The notes beneath the pieces are model-generated. The model saw only the letters and a program-made list of their open reading frames with translations. It searched no databases and was not told the DNA's origin. From NCBI GenBank assembly GCA_019918135.1, contig WBZZ01000075.1, positions 23,501 through 87,500 on the forward strand: a stretch of 64,000 nucleotides of DNA. The letters run 5' to 3'. Both the position numbers and the translations under genes were made by a program. Positions 27,426 to 38,518 of the stretch are shown here, piece after piece; position 1 is the first letter of the stretch, and each line of letters opens with the position of its first letter. The stretch comes from Paulinella micropora (Eukaryota; Cercozoa; Imbricatea; Euglyphida; Paulinellidae).

Positions 27426-27623
27426 TTATCCCCGAAGGCCCGCAGATAGGTCTTGCAACTGACTCTCGTCCTCCTTCCCCTGCACGCCTTGCCGCCCAAA
27501 GTCGGTAGCGAGGATCAGTTGCAAGAACTCGAGGCTTAGATAGCGCAGCGAATTTTGTGCCAGCTTAGAAAAACTATAATTTATGCTGCCTTGGAGTTTC
27601 AAACCGCACTCATTGTCGTCTAC
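27426..27623 (-). pseudogene. 3' portion of kinase-like gene split by the transposon
   Basis: The minus-strand frame DDNECGLKLQGSINYSFSKLAQNSLRYLSLEFLQLIL ... ends with a stop at 27426. Its first codons are interrupted at 27620-27623 (CTAC, the target duplication). Deleting the element plus one CTAC copy would place this frame in register with NLSKNRLLV of the 5' portion at 38523-39834. About 66 C-terminal codons were thus separated by the insertion. Confidence 0.8.
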
Positions 27624-28168
27624 AACAAAGGAATCGGCCAAGGTGGGGGGTCACTTTTTCCTAAATTTGTAATGACAAAAACATATATTTTCACAACATT
27701 CAGGAAATCGATAGAAATCATTTACCTAATTGAGCAATGTATTAAAATGATATTGAAACATGTTTTTATTGATCGGAAGTCAGTTGGACTTCACCTCCGG
27801 AGGTGTGTCGGAACCGGTCCAAAACCATGTATTTTACATATTTTTCTATCATTTCGTACTGCCGGAACGGATTGCATTGATCTAAATGATTGGTCCTTGC
27901 TTTTACAATGCTTACTAATCGTTTTGCGCTTTTTTTCTATTTAATTTATCATTTCCCTTTCAACAGACTTGAGAAAAACTGACTGAAACAGGAGGGAAAG
28001 GGGGGGGGGGGTGACAGCAAGGACTGACAAAGCTGTCCGATGACGAGCTTCACGGAATCCATGCTCACAAAGAAAGGAGAAGCTGTGCTGATGAATTCTA
28101 AGCTATTATTTATTATTATTATTGCTTTGCTTGCCTCCACACTTAGGAAAAACATGTGACATAGCGAT

Positions 28169-28199
<31 letters not shown>

Positions 28200-28222
28200 C
28201 GGGGGGGAAGGGATGGGGGCAT
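27624..28222 (+). repeat. Left terminal inverted repeat of the transposon
   Basis: Pairs with 37940-38518 at high identity, differing mainly in homopolymer lengths (G-runs, the GT/AC dinucleotide tract) and a few substitutions. The inner edge is a (GT)n-poly-G tract ending near GGGGGCATGTC. No gene inside. Confidence 0.9.
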
Positions 28223-28473
28223 GTCTGCACAAGGTTCCGCTCGATGGCGCCCAGCCTAATTTTGCCTGTTTCTTTTTACTTTCTCCAAATTGTCTAAAAC
28301 AAAAAATGTTTTGAGATTTGAATTCGATTCGACTTCTAGCCACAGAGCTATCGCCCTGCGCACCACGCAACACACATGTAAAACAGCTCAAGACAACTAT
28401 GTCAAAGAATACATGCGCAAAACATTCCATACAACAAGCAAACACCTGCAATCAGGGCCAAAGAAGCAAACGG

Positions 28474-30201
28474 TCAGTGTCGCAGCGCCATCGACGCTAA
28501 TGCAAACTTAAACCAATTCGATTGCGATGGCGAACTGACCGGCGTGCCGTCCGGGGACGTAAAGACGCGGGCGGGGGTCAAGTGTGCATACTTCGCCTTC
28601 ACTCCTCTTCTTTCCTTCTTCCTATTGCTCTTCCTGCTTCTCTTCTTCTTTTTATTTTTAGGCTTTCTGCTTTCATAATCGGACTGTGACTCACTGGAGC
28701 TGTCACTGTCGCGCTCACTATTGCTGTCAGACCCTGACTCACTGAAACTATCTTCCTCGTCGCTCGTGTCCTTCTTTCTATTTTCCTTCTTTTTCTTCTT
28801 CTCCTTTTTCTTCTTTTGCTTCTTTTCCTGCTTTTTCTTCTTTCTTTCAACTACGTCTTCCTTTTCCTTCTCTTTCTTCTCTACGATCATTTCGTTCCAA
28901 CGCTTCTCTCTCTCGTCCATCATCTTCGTTATTTCTTTCCTGTGGTCTTCCAGGGTCTTGGCGAGTGAATCCTGGTTGGGGACAGCGCCGTTCTGTTTGA
29001 AAACAGCAAAAAACTAACAGTCTCTCCTTAAGAAACCTTACTTGAACAATGTGTATATGGGGGGGGGGGGGCTCTGAAATTATTGATGCATAATGGATAT
29101 GATATGAGTGCAAAGAATGGAAGAGGGACTTGGGGTTAGGTTAATGCAAGGAAAGAAAGAGACAACAACAGACAAAGACCGCCGGAGGGGACTGGCAGGG
29201 CGTTTGTTTTGCCGGGCCTACAAGAACAGAACAAAATCCATGTCGCCAAAACAGACGACCCATAGTAATACAGGTGGGCTTGGGGCCAGGGGTCTTCTTC
29301 TTGGGAGGCTTGGGCTTCGTCGGTTGCTCCTCCTCCTCCTCCTCCTGCTCCTGCTCTGACTCTTCTGTATGCAAACATTCCAAAAGTTTACAGCATGCTA
29401 GAGAACTCAAGACAAGGAAGGCAGTGATGAAGCACAAGAGACATGACATATTACCGAGCTTTGTCTTCTTGGAGGGCTTCTCGCCGCCTGGCGTAGGTAG
29501 CGGGGTCTTTCTCTTGCCCTTCCCCTGCCTGTCCGCCTGGGCCAGCAGCAGCTGCTTTGACTTCCACTTGCGCAGTATTGGAGGTTCAGTCGGGTTCCCG
29601 ACGTAAGGGAGAAAAAGCTGCTTCGTAGCCGTATCAAAATCCAGGGTCGACTTCGGTAGACGGCGGGAGTTCTTAAGATTGAAGTAATAAAAATTAAGAA
29701 ACTGAAGCTCCAGCGCATTAGCCTTACCGTCTCCGGTGGTATCCACCTCTCTCACAGCCAAGATGTGGCGTTGGGAACCTCATACACATACACACAATTG
29801 CATCGTCAGACGAAGATAGAATCACCAAAGGACCAAGCAAACGAATGATAGTTCAAGATACCTCGCTTTACTAACGAGGGGGGCTTCTTGCGCCAGTCGG
29901 GTGGGAAGGTGATGGCAATCCTGCACAAAAACCTCATTGAAAAACGCAACAAGCAACTGAAGTTCTACCCAGGAGCGGAGCGCGAAATCTCTCCCTCCGA
30001 AGTCTCGATTTGGGTGGAAGCCTTGAGATGGAAGTTGGAATACTTCGTCAACTCCACGTTCAGCAGCACTGCGCTCTCCCGCACCTTCCCGTCATCCGTA
30101 AAGTGCCGGAATAACAAGCTGTTATAGATATGTATATGTATATGTAATATAATATAATATAATATAATATAAAGAGAAAGAGAGAGAGAAAGAGAAAGAG
30201 A

Positions 30202-30236
<35 letters not shown>

Positions 30237-31244
30237 TCTCAGAGAGAGAGAGAGACAGAGAGAAGGAAAGAGATGTCATTGTATATGTATACATCTGTAT
30301 GTCTATGTATGTATGAGAGATGACCAGTCCTCCCATGGTTTTCCAGACAAGAACTGGAAGGTGTTTTTCGTCGCCCAAATCCGAACCTTCCCAGCCGGCA
30401 CTGGGGGCAAGTTGTCTGTCTCTGCCTTCGTTGCCGTCGTGGTGGTTGTAGTCGTTGTTGTTGTTGCTGTTGCCGTGGTCGTTGTTGTTGTCGTCGTGGT
30501 CGTGGTTGTGGTCGTTGTTGTTGCTGTCGTCGTGGTCGTTGTTGTTGTTGTCGCTGTTGTCGTCGTCGTCGTGGTCGTTGCTGTTGTTGTTGTCGTCGTC
30601 GTGGTCGTGGTCGTTGTTGTCGTTGTCGTTGTCGTCGTCGTGGTCGTTGTTGTTGTTGTTGTCGTTGCTGTTGTTGCTGTCGTTGTTGTTGTTGCTGTCG
30701 TTGTTGTTGTTGTTGCTGTCGTTGTTGTTGTCGTCGTCGTTGCTGTCGTTGTTGTTGTTGCTGCTGCCTTCTTTTTGACTTCACCTTTCTTCTTCCCTTC
30801 TTTCTTCTTGTCCTTCTTCTTGTCTGCCTTCTTTTTCTTTGTGGGGGTTGGGGGGTTTTGATTTGCGGGGTCCTGTGGTTTCAAGAAGGAGGTCGGCCGT
30901 CTGTCTCGCTTGGGAGCAGTGGCCCCCGTGAGACCGTCCTTCCAGGGCGTGGGGGAAGTCTTGTTGAGTAGCCCTTTGGGATTCCAGGTGTAGACATGCC
31001 CTGGCGCTAATTCGTCCAAGTCCTGCTTACCCAGCTCGTACTTTTTGCGCACTTCGTCTGAAATGACGACAGTTGCAAAGGGTTTGATGGACGCATCGTC
31101 GGTAGCACCGTTGATGGTGAGAAACAGCTCCCCACGACGGTTCTTGCGAATCGTCTGCAGCGTTACAGCAACGTTGCTAGTTGCTGCTTGCTTACTTTTT
31201 TGGGGCATCAGAACGCTCGGGGGCTCGAACACACGAGGTTGCAA
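28474..31244 (-). CDS. Leftward transposon gene block: Lys-rich/Thr-rich multi-exon protein(s)
   Basis: Exons are inferred from protein-like frames; splice sites were not fully resolved. First exon 31244 to ~30320: either the first ATG or MPQKSKQAATSN at 31208. It has a folded N-terminus (GELFLTINGATDDASIKPFATVVISDEVRKKYELG), a Pro/Lys-rich linker, ~110 mostly Thr residues from an ACN repeat, then AGKVRIWATKNTFQFLSGKPWEDW. A microsatellite intron (about 30315-30125) follows. Next exon: LLFRHFTDDGKVRESAVLLNVELTKYSNFHLKAS. Then MAVREVDTTGDGKANALELQFLNFYYF ... PGGEKPSKKTKLG (29761-29460), an acidic exon (HTEESEQEQEEEEEEQPTK, near 29360) and a Lys-rich/Ser-Asp-rich exon (28923-28474). It may be one gene or two. 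DGKANALELQF resembles an EF-hand-like loop. Function unknown; an accessory protein of the element. Confidence 0.5.
30130..30290. repeat. (TAATA)n and (GA)n microsatellites in a transposon intron
   Basis: TATAATATAATATAA repeats at about 30145-30172 followed by GAGA repeats to about 30265, within the putative first intron of the leftward gene. Confidence 0.9.
30430..30770 (-). repeat. ACN trinucleotide repeat encoding polythreonine
   Basis: About 340 bases of imperfect GTT/GTC/GTG triplets (plus strand) read on the minus strand as Thr codons within the otherwise non-repetitive exon at 31244-30320. Other frames are also open (poly-Val, poly-Leu, Gln/Arg), but only the Thr frame joins the flanking folded sequence. 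Confidence 0.85.
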
Positions 31245-31249
31245 CCGCT

Positions 31250-31940
31250 AGGATGCACCTGTTCAAGTGCAAGACAGTTCAAAAGTGAACAGAGCTGGGG
31301 TTGTTTGAAAGTGCAAGGGAGGGAACCGTTGAAGTGGCATGTTTCCCGCGCCGCCAGCCTGGCCAGTGCAGTTTTCTGGGTCGGCCGATACAAAAACGCA
31401 AGCAACACCCATACTTTCTGCAGGTATCCCAGCCAAGCGAAAGCGAGATATGAGCTGCAAATATATATCCGTGTCTTTCCACATCGTGACTAGAGCCGGA
31501 ATGCAAATGGAAGCTTTTTTGCCCGATGTTTTGTGACGAAAATAATGCAGAAAATTTTCCCATTAACGACCTCATACGTACTGCAAAATGATTAGAACAT
31601 GGGTCCTGGATAAGCACTTCATGTTTGCAGTGAGTTAGTTCATGCATCCGACTTATAATCTTCAAATTTTTTGGAAATTCCTGCCGAGGCACTCGGTTTC
31701 TGTGACGTTCTCCCTCCTGGGCTTATAGCAGTTGGTCGGACATGATTTTCAAATTTTTTGGCAGAGGTTTCTTTGCGTGCAGTCTAATATAGACTGTGGA
31801 AATGTGATTCCGGCTCAAGTTGCGTGTGGGAAAGAGCCGGAAAGCTATTCTTAGCTCCGTGGATAGCTTTCTTCTTGTGAACAACATGCATGAATTTTTC
31901 GTGTATGGTTTCTGCACTCAAAATTTTCCGCAGTAATTTC
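31250..31940. other. Central transposon spacer, part 1
   Basis: Unique A/T-moderate sequence upstream of the leftward block; no convincing gene. Likely holds that block's promoter. It has repeated TTCAAATTTTTTGG words (31667-31682 and 31748-31763). Confidence 0.4.
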
Positions 31941-32240
31941 AACAAAGCAAGCTATCTCTAGAGCGCGCAGTATGTTTCCGGGTCTTTCCATTGCCTGACT
32001 TGAGTCGGAAACATATTTCCTCGCTCTATCTTTTGCTTCTTGTCAAGCAGTGGATGCATGAATTTTTCAAACATTTCCACCATTTTTTTTCAAAACTTTC
32101 CGCAATCATTTCACCAAAGCAAAGCTATCTCTAGAGCGCGCAGTATGTTTCCGGGTCTTTCCATCCCCTGACTTGAGCCGGAAACATATTTCCACGCTCT
32201 ATCTTTTGCTTCTTGTCAAGCAGTGGATGCATGAATTTCT
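31930..32240. repeat. Two tandem ~180-bp repeats
   Basis: Two units share TTTC(A)ACAAAGCAA(A)GCTATCTCTAGAGCGCGCAGTATGTTTCCGGGTCTTTCCAT and GAGTCGGAAACATATTTCC(T/A)CGCTCTATCTTTTGCTTCTTGTCAAGCAGTGGATGCATGAATTT. They start near 31947 and 32115. Confidence 0.85.
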
Positions 32241-32357
32241 CGCCTCTCTCGCTCTCTCCCCCCCACCCCCCCCCCCTTTCTCTCTCTCTCTCTCATTCCT
32301 CTCTCTCTCTCTCTCTGAGACTCTCTCTCTCTCTCTCTCTCTCTCTCCTCCCTCTCC

Positions 32358-32396
<39 letters not shown>

Positions 32397-32425
32397 TTTT
32401 CTCGCCTCTCTCTCTCTCTCATTCC
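32240..32425. repeat. (CT)n microsatellite
   Basis: Nearly continuous CT dinucleotides with short interruptions. Open frames through it are compositional. Confidence 0.95.
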
Positions 32426-32455
32426 AAAGTGTTATATTTATGTGTACGTACCATA

Positions 32456-33075
32456 TTCATATTGCGCTTATGCCATCATACCCAAACGCCGTCATTTTTT
32501 TTTAAGCACGCGCGAAACATCAGAAAATGCTGTTTTTTTTCTAATGCATATTTTCCTATGCAACAGCACTTAGAAAAATTCGTAATATGTACATGTACAT
32601 GATTACTTATTCATATTGCGCTTATGCCATCATACCCAAACGCCGTCATTTTTTTTTTAAGCACGCGCGAAACATCAGAAAATGCTGTTTTTTTTCTAAT
32701 GCATATTTTCCTATGCAACAGCACTTAGAAAAATTCGTAATGTGTACATGTACATGATTACTTATTCATATTGCGCTTATGCCATCATACCCAAACGCCG
32801 TCATTTTTTTTTTTAAGCACGCGCGAAACATCAGAAAATGCTGTTTTTTTTCTAATGCATATTTTCCTATGCAACAGCACTTAGAAAAATTCGTAATATG
32901 TATATGTACATGATTACTTATTCATATTGCGCTTATGCCATCATACCCAAACGCCGTCATTTTTTTTTTAAGCACGCGCGAAACATCAGAAAATGCTGTT
33001 TTTTTTCTAATGCATATTTTCCTATGCAGCAGCACTTAGAAGAATTCGTAATCTGTACATGTACATGATGTACTA
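32456..33075. repeat. Four tandem ~155-bp repeats
   Basis: Units begin TTCATATTGCGCTTATGCCATC at 32456, 32610, 32765 and 32921 and are almost identical, differing mostly in T-run length. They end 30 bp before the transposase-block ATG at 33108. Position between divergent gene blocks suggests a promoter/enhancer or transposase-binding array; this is inference. Confidence 0.9.
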
Positions 33076-33107
33076 CTAGGGTAGCTACAGCATCAACCCG
33101 CCGCGAG

Positions 33108-36100
33108 ATGTTGCGCGCAGGCAAGGCTCCCGTCTACGTGGGGCCTACGGAGGATGGATATGGACTGTTCTGTGATGTTCACGAGCTACCTGCCACTTAT
33201 TCGTTGGGACTGTTACATCCAGGTGGAAGGCTAGTGGGAACTGCCAACAATGCGCATACGCAGCATTTCACTATGCGGACGAGCCGTGGGCTGCAGGCAG
33301 GCATGCACCCGATTGACAACATCAGCACATCGGCTAGAAACGCAATGCACCTTATCAATAGCGCAGCGCGTGGCTTTCAAAGCCAACCGGCCGCGGCCGA
33401 GGACGTTCGATTCAACGCTAGGGTGAGCAAGGGTAATGCGTTTGTGACGCTCTCACGTGCGGTGGGCAGAGACGCAGAGATTTTGTTGAACTACACCCCC
33501 AATCCTCATTTGACATTCACGACCAGCCCCAAAATGGCGTATCCTGAATGGATGCAAAAGGTAGCCTCCAGAAGGGAAAGAATACCTGTATGGTCACTAG
33601 AAACTGAGGAAGGTTGCATTTATTTTATTGTGCCTGAGGAGGAGCATCCTATACCTCTGAGATCTGTATCCTTGGCACAGAATGAGAAGCAGGCTCTACT
33701 GGCTTCGGTAGCTGACGGGTTGGACTTACCATCGCTGTCCCGATCGTTGTCATTGCGTCTCGATCAGAAGGAGAAGCTCTTGGACTCTGTCTTGGCGCCT
33801 TCGGACATACCATCGCTGTCCCGATCGTTGTCATTGCGTCTCGATCAGAAGGAGAAGCTCTTGGACTCTGTCTTGGCGCCTTCGAAGACACTGAAGAGGG
33901 AAGATTCTGACATTACAGTTATTGCTCGAACATCATCCGTGCAGTTAAAGACGGAGGATTCTGACTTTACCTACATGGCGCGACAATCGAGCTCAACGGA
34001 CACTGTCGATCCTGCATACCTTCTCAGAGACGTAGGGCTGCCTCCACCTCTAGAGGACGCGGTTGTTCCTTCTCCCCTTTTACCACAAGAAAACGAATCC
34101 GATTCGACTGTGTTTCCTCCTGAGGAGGACGCAACTGAGACTGCCGTGCCTGCCCCGGAAGATGAGTCGACTGAGGTTGTGTCTGAACAATCTGATCGGT
34201 TCGCATTCTTGTCGCACACAGGACGATGAGCCTCCTGCATTAATCGATGAAGAGTTCACACCCACAGGAATCCCGGTATGATTGTATCTTTGTATCCACT
34301 GATTGCAGCTTATCCATGGTGTGTCTTTCCCAGGAGTGGATGACTGAGGAGCAAGCGGCCGATATGGAGGCAGAGGCGCGGGTCCTGGGTACCGGGGAGG
34401 AATACGAAACACCTGACGGAGAGACTGCGCGCGATTGGAACATGGAGGATCTGCACTCTTCAAACGAACCGCTGTTTCAGCTTATGGTGCTGAATATACC
34501 GAGGATGAAGCGGAAACGCCGACAGCCAACACGTCCTTATAATAGGATAACGCGACCGGTTGGCGCCATCAGGCAGCAGCGACCCAAAGCGTTCGGCAAG
34601 CAGCTTGGCATGACGTATGCGGAGCTGGACCATCATGTCAAGTCATTCTGCTGCGCAAAGTGGAAGTGTTACTCCTTTTTGAACACGCTCGACGTAATGG
34701 ATGCTCGTGCTAAGATTTGTTGTATTTCATTGAGCGAGCTTTACACATGGGTTGTTGGTCAGCTTGAGGCATTCCAGACCAACAAGGGAACCTTTCAATA
34801 CTTGTATCAAACTGAGGAGGTATGCAGAACCGCGTGGCAGCGGATCCATGGGGTCGGGGATGCGATTGTTAAGAGGGCCCACAGAATGCTCGCTTCTGGT
34901 ACGAAGGTGTTTGCGAAGTCGTCCACGCCCTATCCTGAGGTCTCGGACATTATCTGCGTGTTACTCTGCGAGAAGTTTGGAGAATCGCCAGAGATCTGTA
35001 GCGACGGGCTCTGGAAATTGCAGACCATGGCAGCGGACGCTGGAGTGCAAGAATACGTCATTGGGCACTGGAAAGAAGCTTGCGAGAGGCTTGGTGCATC
35101 CCCCCGAGTGGACAGGAATCGGCCTCCTGATCGGAAGACCATCGACATATGTTGGCGACAGGATTACAAGCACGTCAAATTCATCCGAGGTACCATCGCG
35201 TTTCAATTTGCTAACGAGCGAGAAAAGACAGTCGGCTTCTTGACAATGTTGGTCTAGATGGGGACTTTGCTAAAGACGAGATCTGCACAGAACTAGCTGC
35301 GGAACATGCAAGGGGCTTCAAGTCCGAGGCGGAGGCCCAGGACTGGCGTCGCCGTAGTCGGCTGCATCATAAACTGCAACGATCCAACAGGATCTCGATC
35401 ATGGGAAGAAAGAAAAGTGCACCCAATGATCCTCATTCATTGATCCTATCAGCAGACATGAAGCCACCGGTCAAGGTCCCGTCCTGCCGCCGTCTTTCCA
35501 AGGACTTCAAGAAGAAGTTTGTTCTGCGCCTCTGTGTGGGTATGGCGACTTGTTACACCACAGACACTCATTTCATTGTTTCGTATCTGGAGGGAGCCAT
35601 TGCCAAAGGGGTCAACGCTAACATTACGATGCTGGCAGCCCTTGTTCACTGGGCTACATGGAATCCCGCAACCATGGCTTCGTGGAAGCTGTTTTTCGAA
35701 TGGGACGGTGGCAGTGAGAACACAGCCTGGCCGTTGCTTGGGTACTGCTGCAAGATAGTGGACGAAGGCGTCAAAGGTTGGATCGAAACCCACCGCAATC
35801 TCAAAGGGCATGGACACGACGGCGACGATCAAGACTTTCGTGTCATGGATATGGGATGGAAAAGTAGCTTTTTCACCACCAACCTAGCCCAGGCACTCCT
35901 GAAGCTTCTGTTGGCGTTCAAGAGCAAGAGGGAACGCTACGTGCTGCTGGTTCTGACCTGCTGCTATGACTGGCAAAAGTATTTCGCCCCTTGTATGAAC
36001 AAGTTCTTCAAGCAGTACTCGAAGCCGTTGGCCTGGCGTATTCGCAAGAGGGGCCCGAACGAGCTGCCTACGGCGGAAGTCAAGACGTGGGTAATACTAT

Positions 36101-37587
36101 CCATCAACCTGCTTACCTACCTACCTATCGATCAATGTATTTACCTATTTGCCCGGCTAAAAATATATTGCTTATTTACATGCAGGGCGATGTCCAGCCG
36201 GAGTGGCATGGCGAGGGCGACGACGTCCAGGGCGCTCCGCTCAGCATCTACGTGAGGCGTCCCGGTATGAAATCATTGCTTCACTGTTATGTGTTGCCTG
36301 GATTTTCCATGATGTGCTATACGTTTCTGTGGTATATTGCTTGCAGAGCAAGCTATGCCCCCGAAGCTTCCTAACGGGATGTTTGCAACACCCCGCCTCA
36401 AGAAGGACATCCGAGCTTTGGCGAAGAAGTACTTGAGCCGGGAGGAGATTGACTGGATCGAGGAAATGCTCGCGAAGAACAATTTGACTCGCCTGCACAT
36501 CGACGGTGACTATCTGCAAGGCAATCTCCCGGGCAAGCCTGCCCACATGTCGTGCGTTGACGCGAAGGGCAAAGAGTGGCGTGTCGAATTTCGTGTCTTG
36601 GATGAGCTGCCTCAGAATTTGTGGGAGCTACCACCGGATCGCAAGGCGAAGGTCGATGCCCTCACTCTTCTCACCGAGGAAGAGCGACTGAACCTTCCCA
36701 GAACTTACTTCTGTAATAATCAAGCCCCACCAGCGCACCCACGGTGGGTTGGTGGGAGAGAACTTACTCCGGAAGAGCGGCGGGCTCAGGATCTGATGAT
36801 TGCAGCTGCTCAAGCTCCGTGGAAGAAGATCGACGCCCTTCTGAAAGGGGCTGAGAACAAGGAGTCGTTTGCAGCCAGCCAAATGGTTGTAAAGGAGTTG
36901 AAGAGTTGGCTGATGCAGCACGGCGTGGCCACGCAAGACAGAGACAGGAAGGCTTTCAAGAAGGCCGATCTTGTGGAACGCGCCTGGTCGCACTTTCAAG
37001 ACTGTGATTGCGGCCTCGAACAAGATGACGATCCTCCTCCACCTGTTCCTCGTCCTCTTCCTCGTCCTCCCTCTTTCTTCTTCTGCCTCTTTTTCTTCTT
37101 CTTCTTCTTCTTCTTCTTCTTCTTCTTCTTCTTCTTCTTCTTCTTTCTTTCTTTCTTCTTTCTTTTTCTTCTTCATCATCATCATATTTTTGATATTGTA
37201 ATTCATGCTCGTACCATGTACGTAGGCGGTTCAGAAGCAGATGTAGTTGAAGGTGCTGGTCGCGGTCGTGGCCGTGGCTGTCGTCGTGGGCGCGGGCGCG
37301 GACGTCGGGCTGCGGGTGCCCAGAGAGGCCGCGGAGGACAGAAGCGAGCACGCAGCGGGGCAGTATCAGGGGAAGCTAAAAGTGAACCACCGCGTCGTCG
37401 TCAGCGACAAGAGGAGGCCGTTAACGAAGAACCAGGCCCTGATCCTTGGGTCTGTAAGTCGTGTCGTTTTTTCAACGAGGAAGGGGGCCCCGAGTGTATT
37501 TTATGCAGATGGCCTACCGACCTAGATTCGGATGTCTCCAACACATCTTCGTTGTCTTCTGAAGACAGTCCCATCCTCAGGGAGTAG
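33108..37587 (+). CDS. Multi-exon transposase: SET-like + DDE-like + SAP-like + RGG + RanBP2 zinc finger
   Basis: One intron-containing reading frame can be followed. Inferred introns: 34176-34221, 34276-34333, 35190-35257, about 36089-36185, about 36264-36348 (all GT..AG), and possibly a (CTT)n intron at about 37005-37224. Domains in order: (1) SET-like N-terminus, FNARVSKGNAFVTLSRAVGRDAEILLNYTPN. (2) Ser/Leu-rich 27-residue duplication (SLSRSLSLRLDQKEKLLDS, twice). (3) Transposase core with WRQDYKHVKFI, LSADMKPPVKVPS, FFEWDGGSENTAW and HRNLKGHGHDGDDQDF. The last block resembles the GHTHxDIDQxF motif of DUF7869-type transposase-derived proteins, with D of SADMK and DGG as candidate acidic residues. 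(4) SAP-like VVKELKSWLMQHGV...KKADLVERAW. (5) GRGRGRGCRRGRGRGRR basic repeats. (6) WVCKSCRFFNEEGGPECILC, a RanBP2-type finger. It would act in the nucleus. Exon limits need RNA evidence. Confidence 0.6.
37082..37180. repeat. (CTT)n microsatellite
   Basis: About 90 bases of CTT triplets with short interruptions. The frame through it gives poly-Phe after a Pro-rich stretch, but an AG acceptor (TACGTAG before GGCGGTTC..., 37224) makes an intron equally likely. Confidence 0.85.
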
Positions 37588-37589
37588 CC

Positions 37590-37939
37590 GCCTTCAGTGA
37601 ATGAAGGTTTGTTTCAACCTTGCACATGTATGATCAGTTTGCAATCATTTGTATCATAACATGTACGTAGCTCATCTTGTTTCTAGCTTGCAGGAGCGCT
37701 TTGTTTTCTCAGGGAACACCACGTGTTTGTAGATTTGAATTCAATTCGACTTAATTTGATTCCCCCCCCCCCCACCCGTTTTTTCTCAAGTCTTTTGAAA
37801 GGTCGTTTTTCTCAAGTTTATTGAAAGGGAAAGACTCAAGTAAAGAGAAAAAAGCGCAACACGATTAGTAAGCATTATTAAAGCAAGGATCACTCATTTC
37901 ATTCAATCCACTTAACTTGATTGTCGTTTGATCTTCTGC
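37590..37939. other. Transposon 3' spacer with degenerate TIR copy
   Basis: No gene. The part at 37790-37915 (CTCAAGT..TTGAAAGG, CGATTAGTAAGCATT, AAGCAAGGAT) is a diverged copy of 38165-38255 inside the right TIR. The end of the element thus once duplicated internally. Confidence 0.6.
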
Positions 37940-38518
37940 TGACATGCCCCCCCCCCCCCACACACACACACACATCGCTATGTCACATGTTTTTCCTAAG
38001 TGTGGAGGCAAGCAAAGCAATAATAATAATAAATAATAGCTTAGAATTCATCAGCACAGCTTCTCCTTTCTTTGTGAGCATGGATTCCGTGAAGCTCGTC
38101 ATCGGACAGCTTTGTCAGTCCTTGCTGTCACCCCCCCCCCCTTTCCCTCCTGTTTCAGTCAGTTTTTCTCAAGTCTGTTGAAAGGGAAATGATAAATTAA
38201 ATAGAAAACAAGCGCAAAACGATTAGTAAGCATTGTAAAAGCAAGGACCAATCATTTAGATCAATGCAATCCGTTCCGGCAGTACGAAATGATAGAAAAA
38301 TATGTAAAATACATGGTTTTGGACCGGTTCCGACACACCTCCGGAGGTGAAGTCCAACTGACTTCCGATCAATAAAAACATGTTTCAATATCATTTTAAT
38401 ACATTGCTCAATTAGGTAAATGATTTCTATCGATTTCCTGAATGTTGTGAAAATATATGTTTTTGTCATTACAAATTTAGGAAAAAGTGACCCCCCCACC
38501 TTGGCCGATTCCTTTGTT
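37940..38518 (-). repeat. Right terminal inverted repeat of the transposon
   Basis: Reverse-complement copy of 27624-28222, ending at GGCCGATTCCTTTGTT followed by CTAC. Confidence 0.9.

Noticed and set aside
28163-28210. Telomere-like G-rich repeat at the inner edge of the left TIR
   Set aside because: It is a (GT)n plus poly-G tract, mirrored at 37945-37975, with no (TTAGGG)-type unit.
30313-30861. Plus-strand polyvaline/polyleucine frames across the GTN repeat
   Set aside because: They are mirror images of the minus-strand ACN (Thr) repeat. Only the Thr frame is continuous with non-repetitive protein sequence on both sides.
32173-32602. Ser/Leu-rich frames across the CT dinucleotide tract
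   Set aside because: Pure consequence of a (CT)n microsatellite; no start context or flanking coding character.
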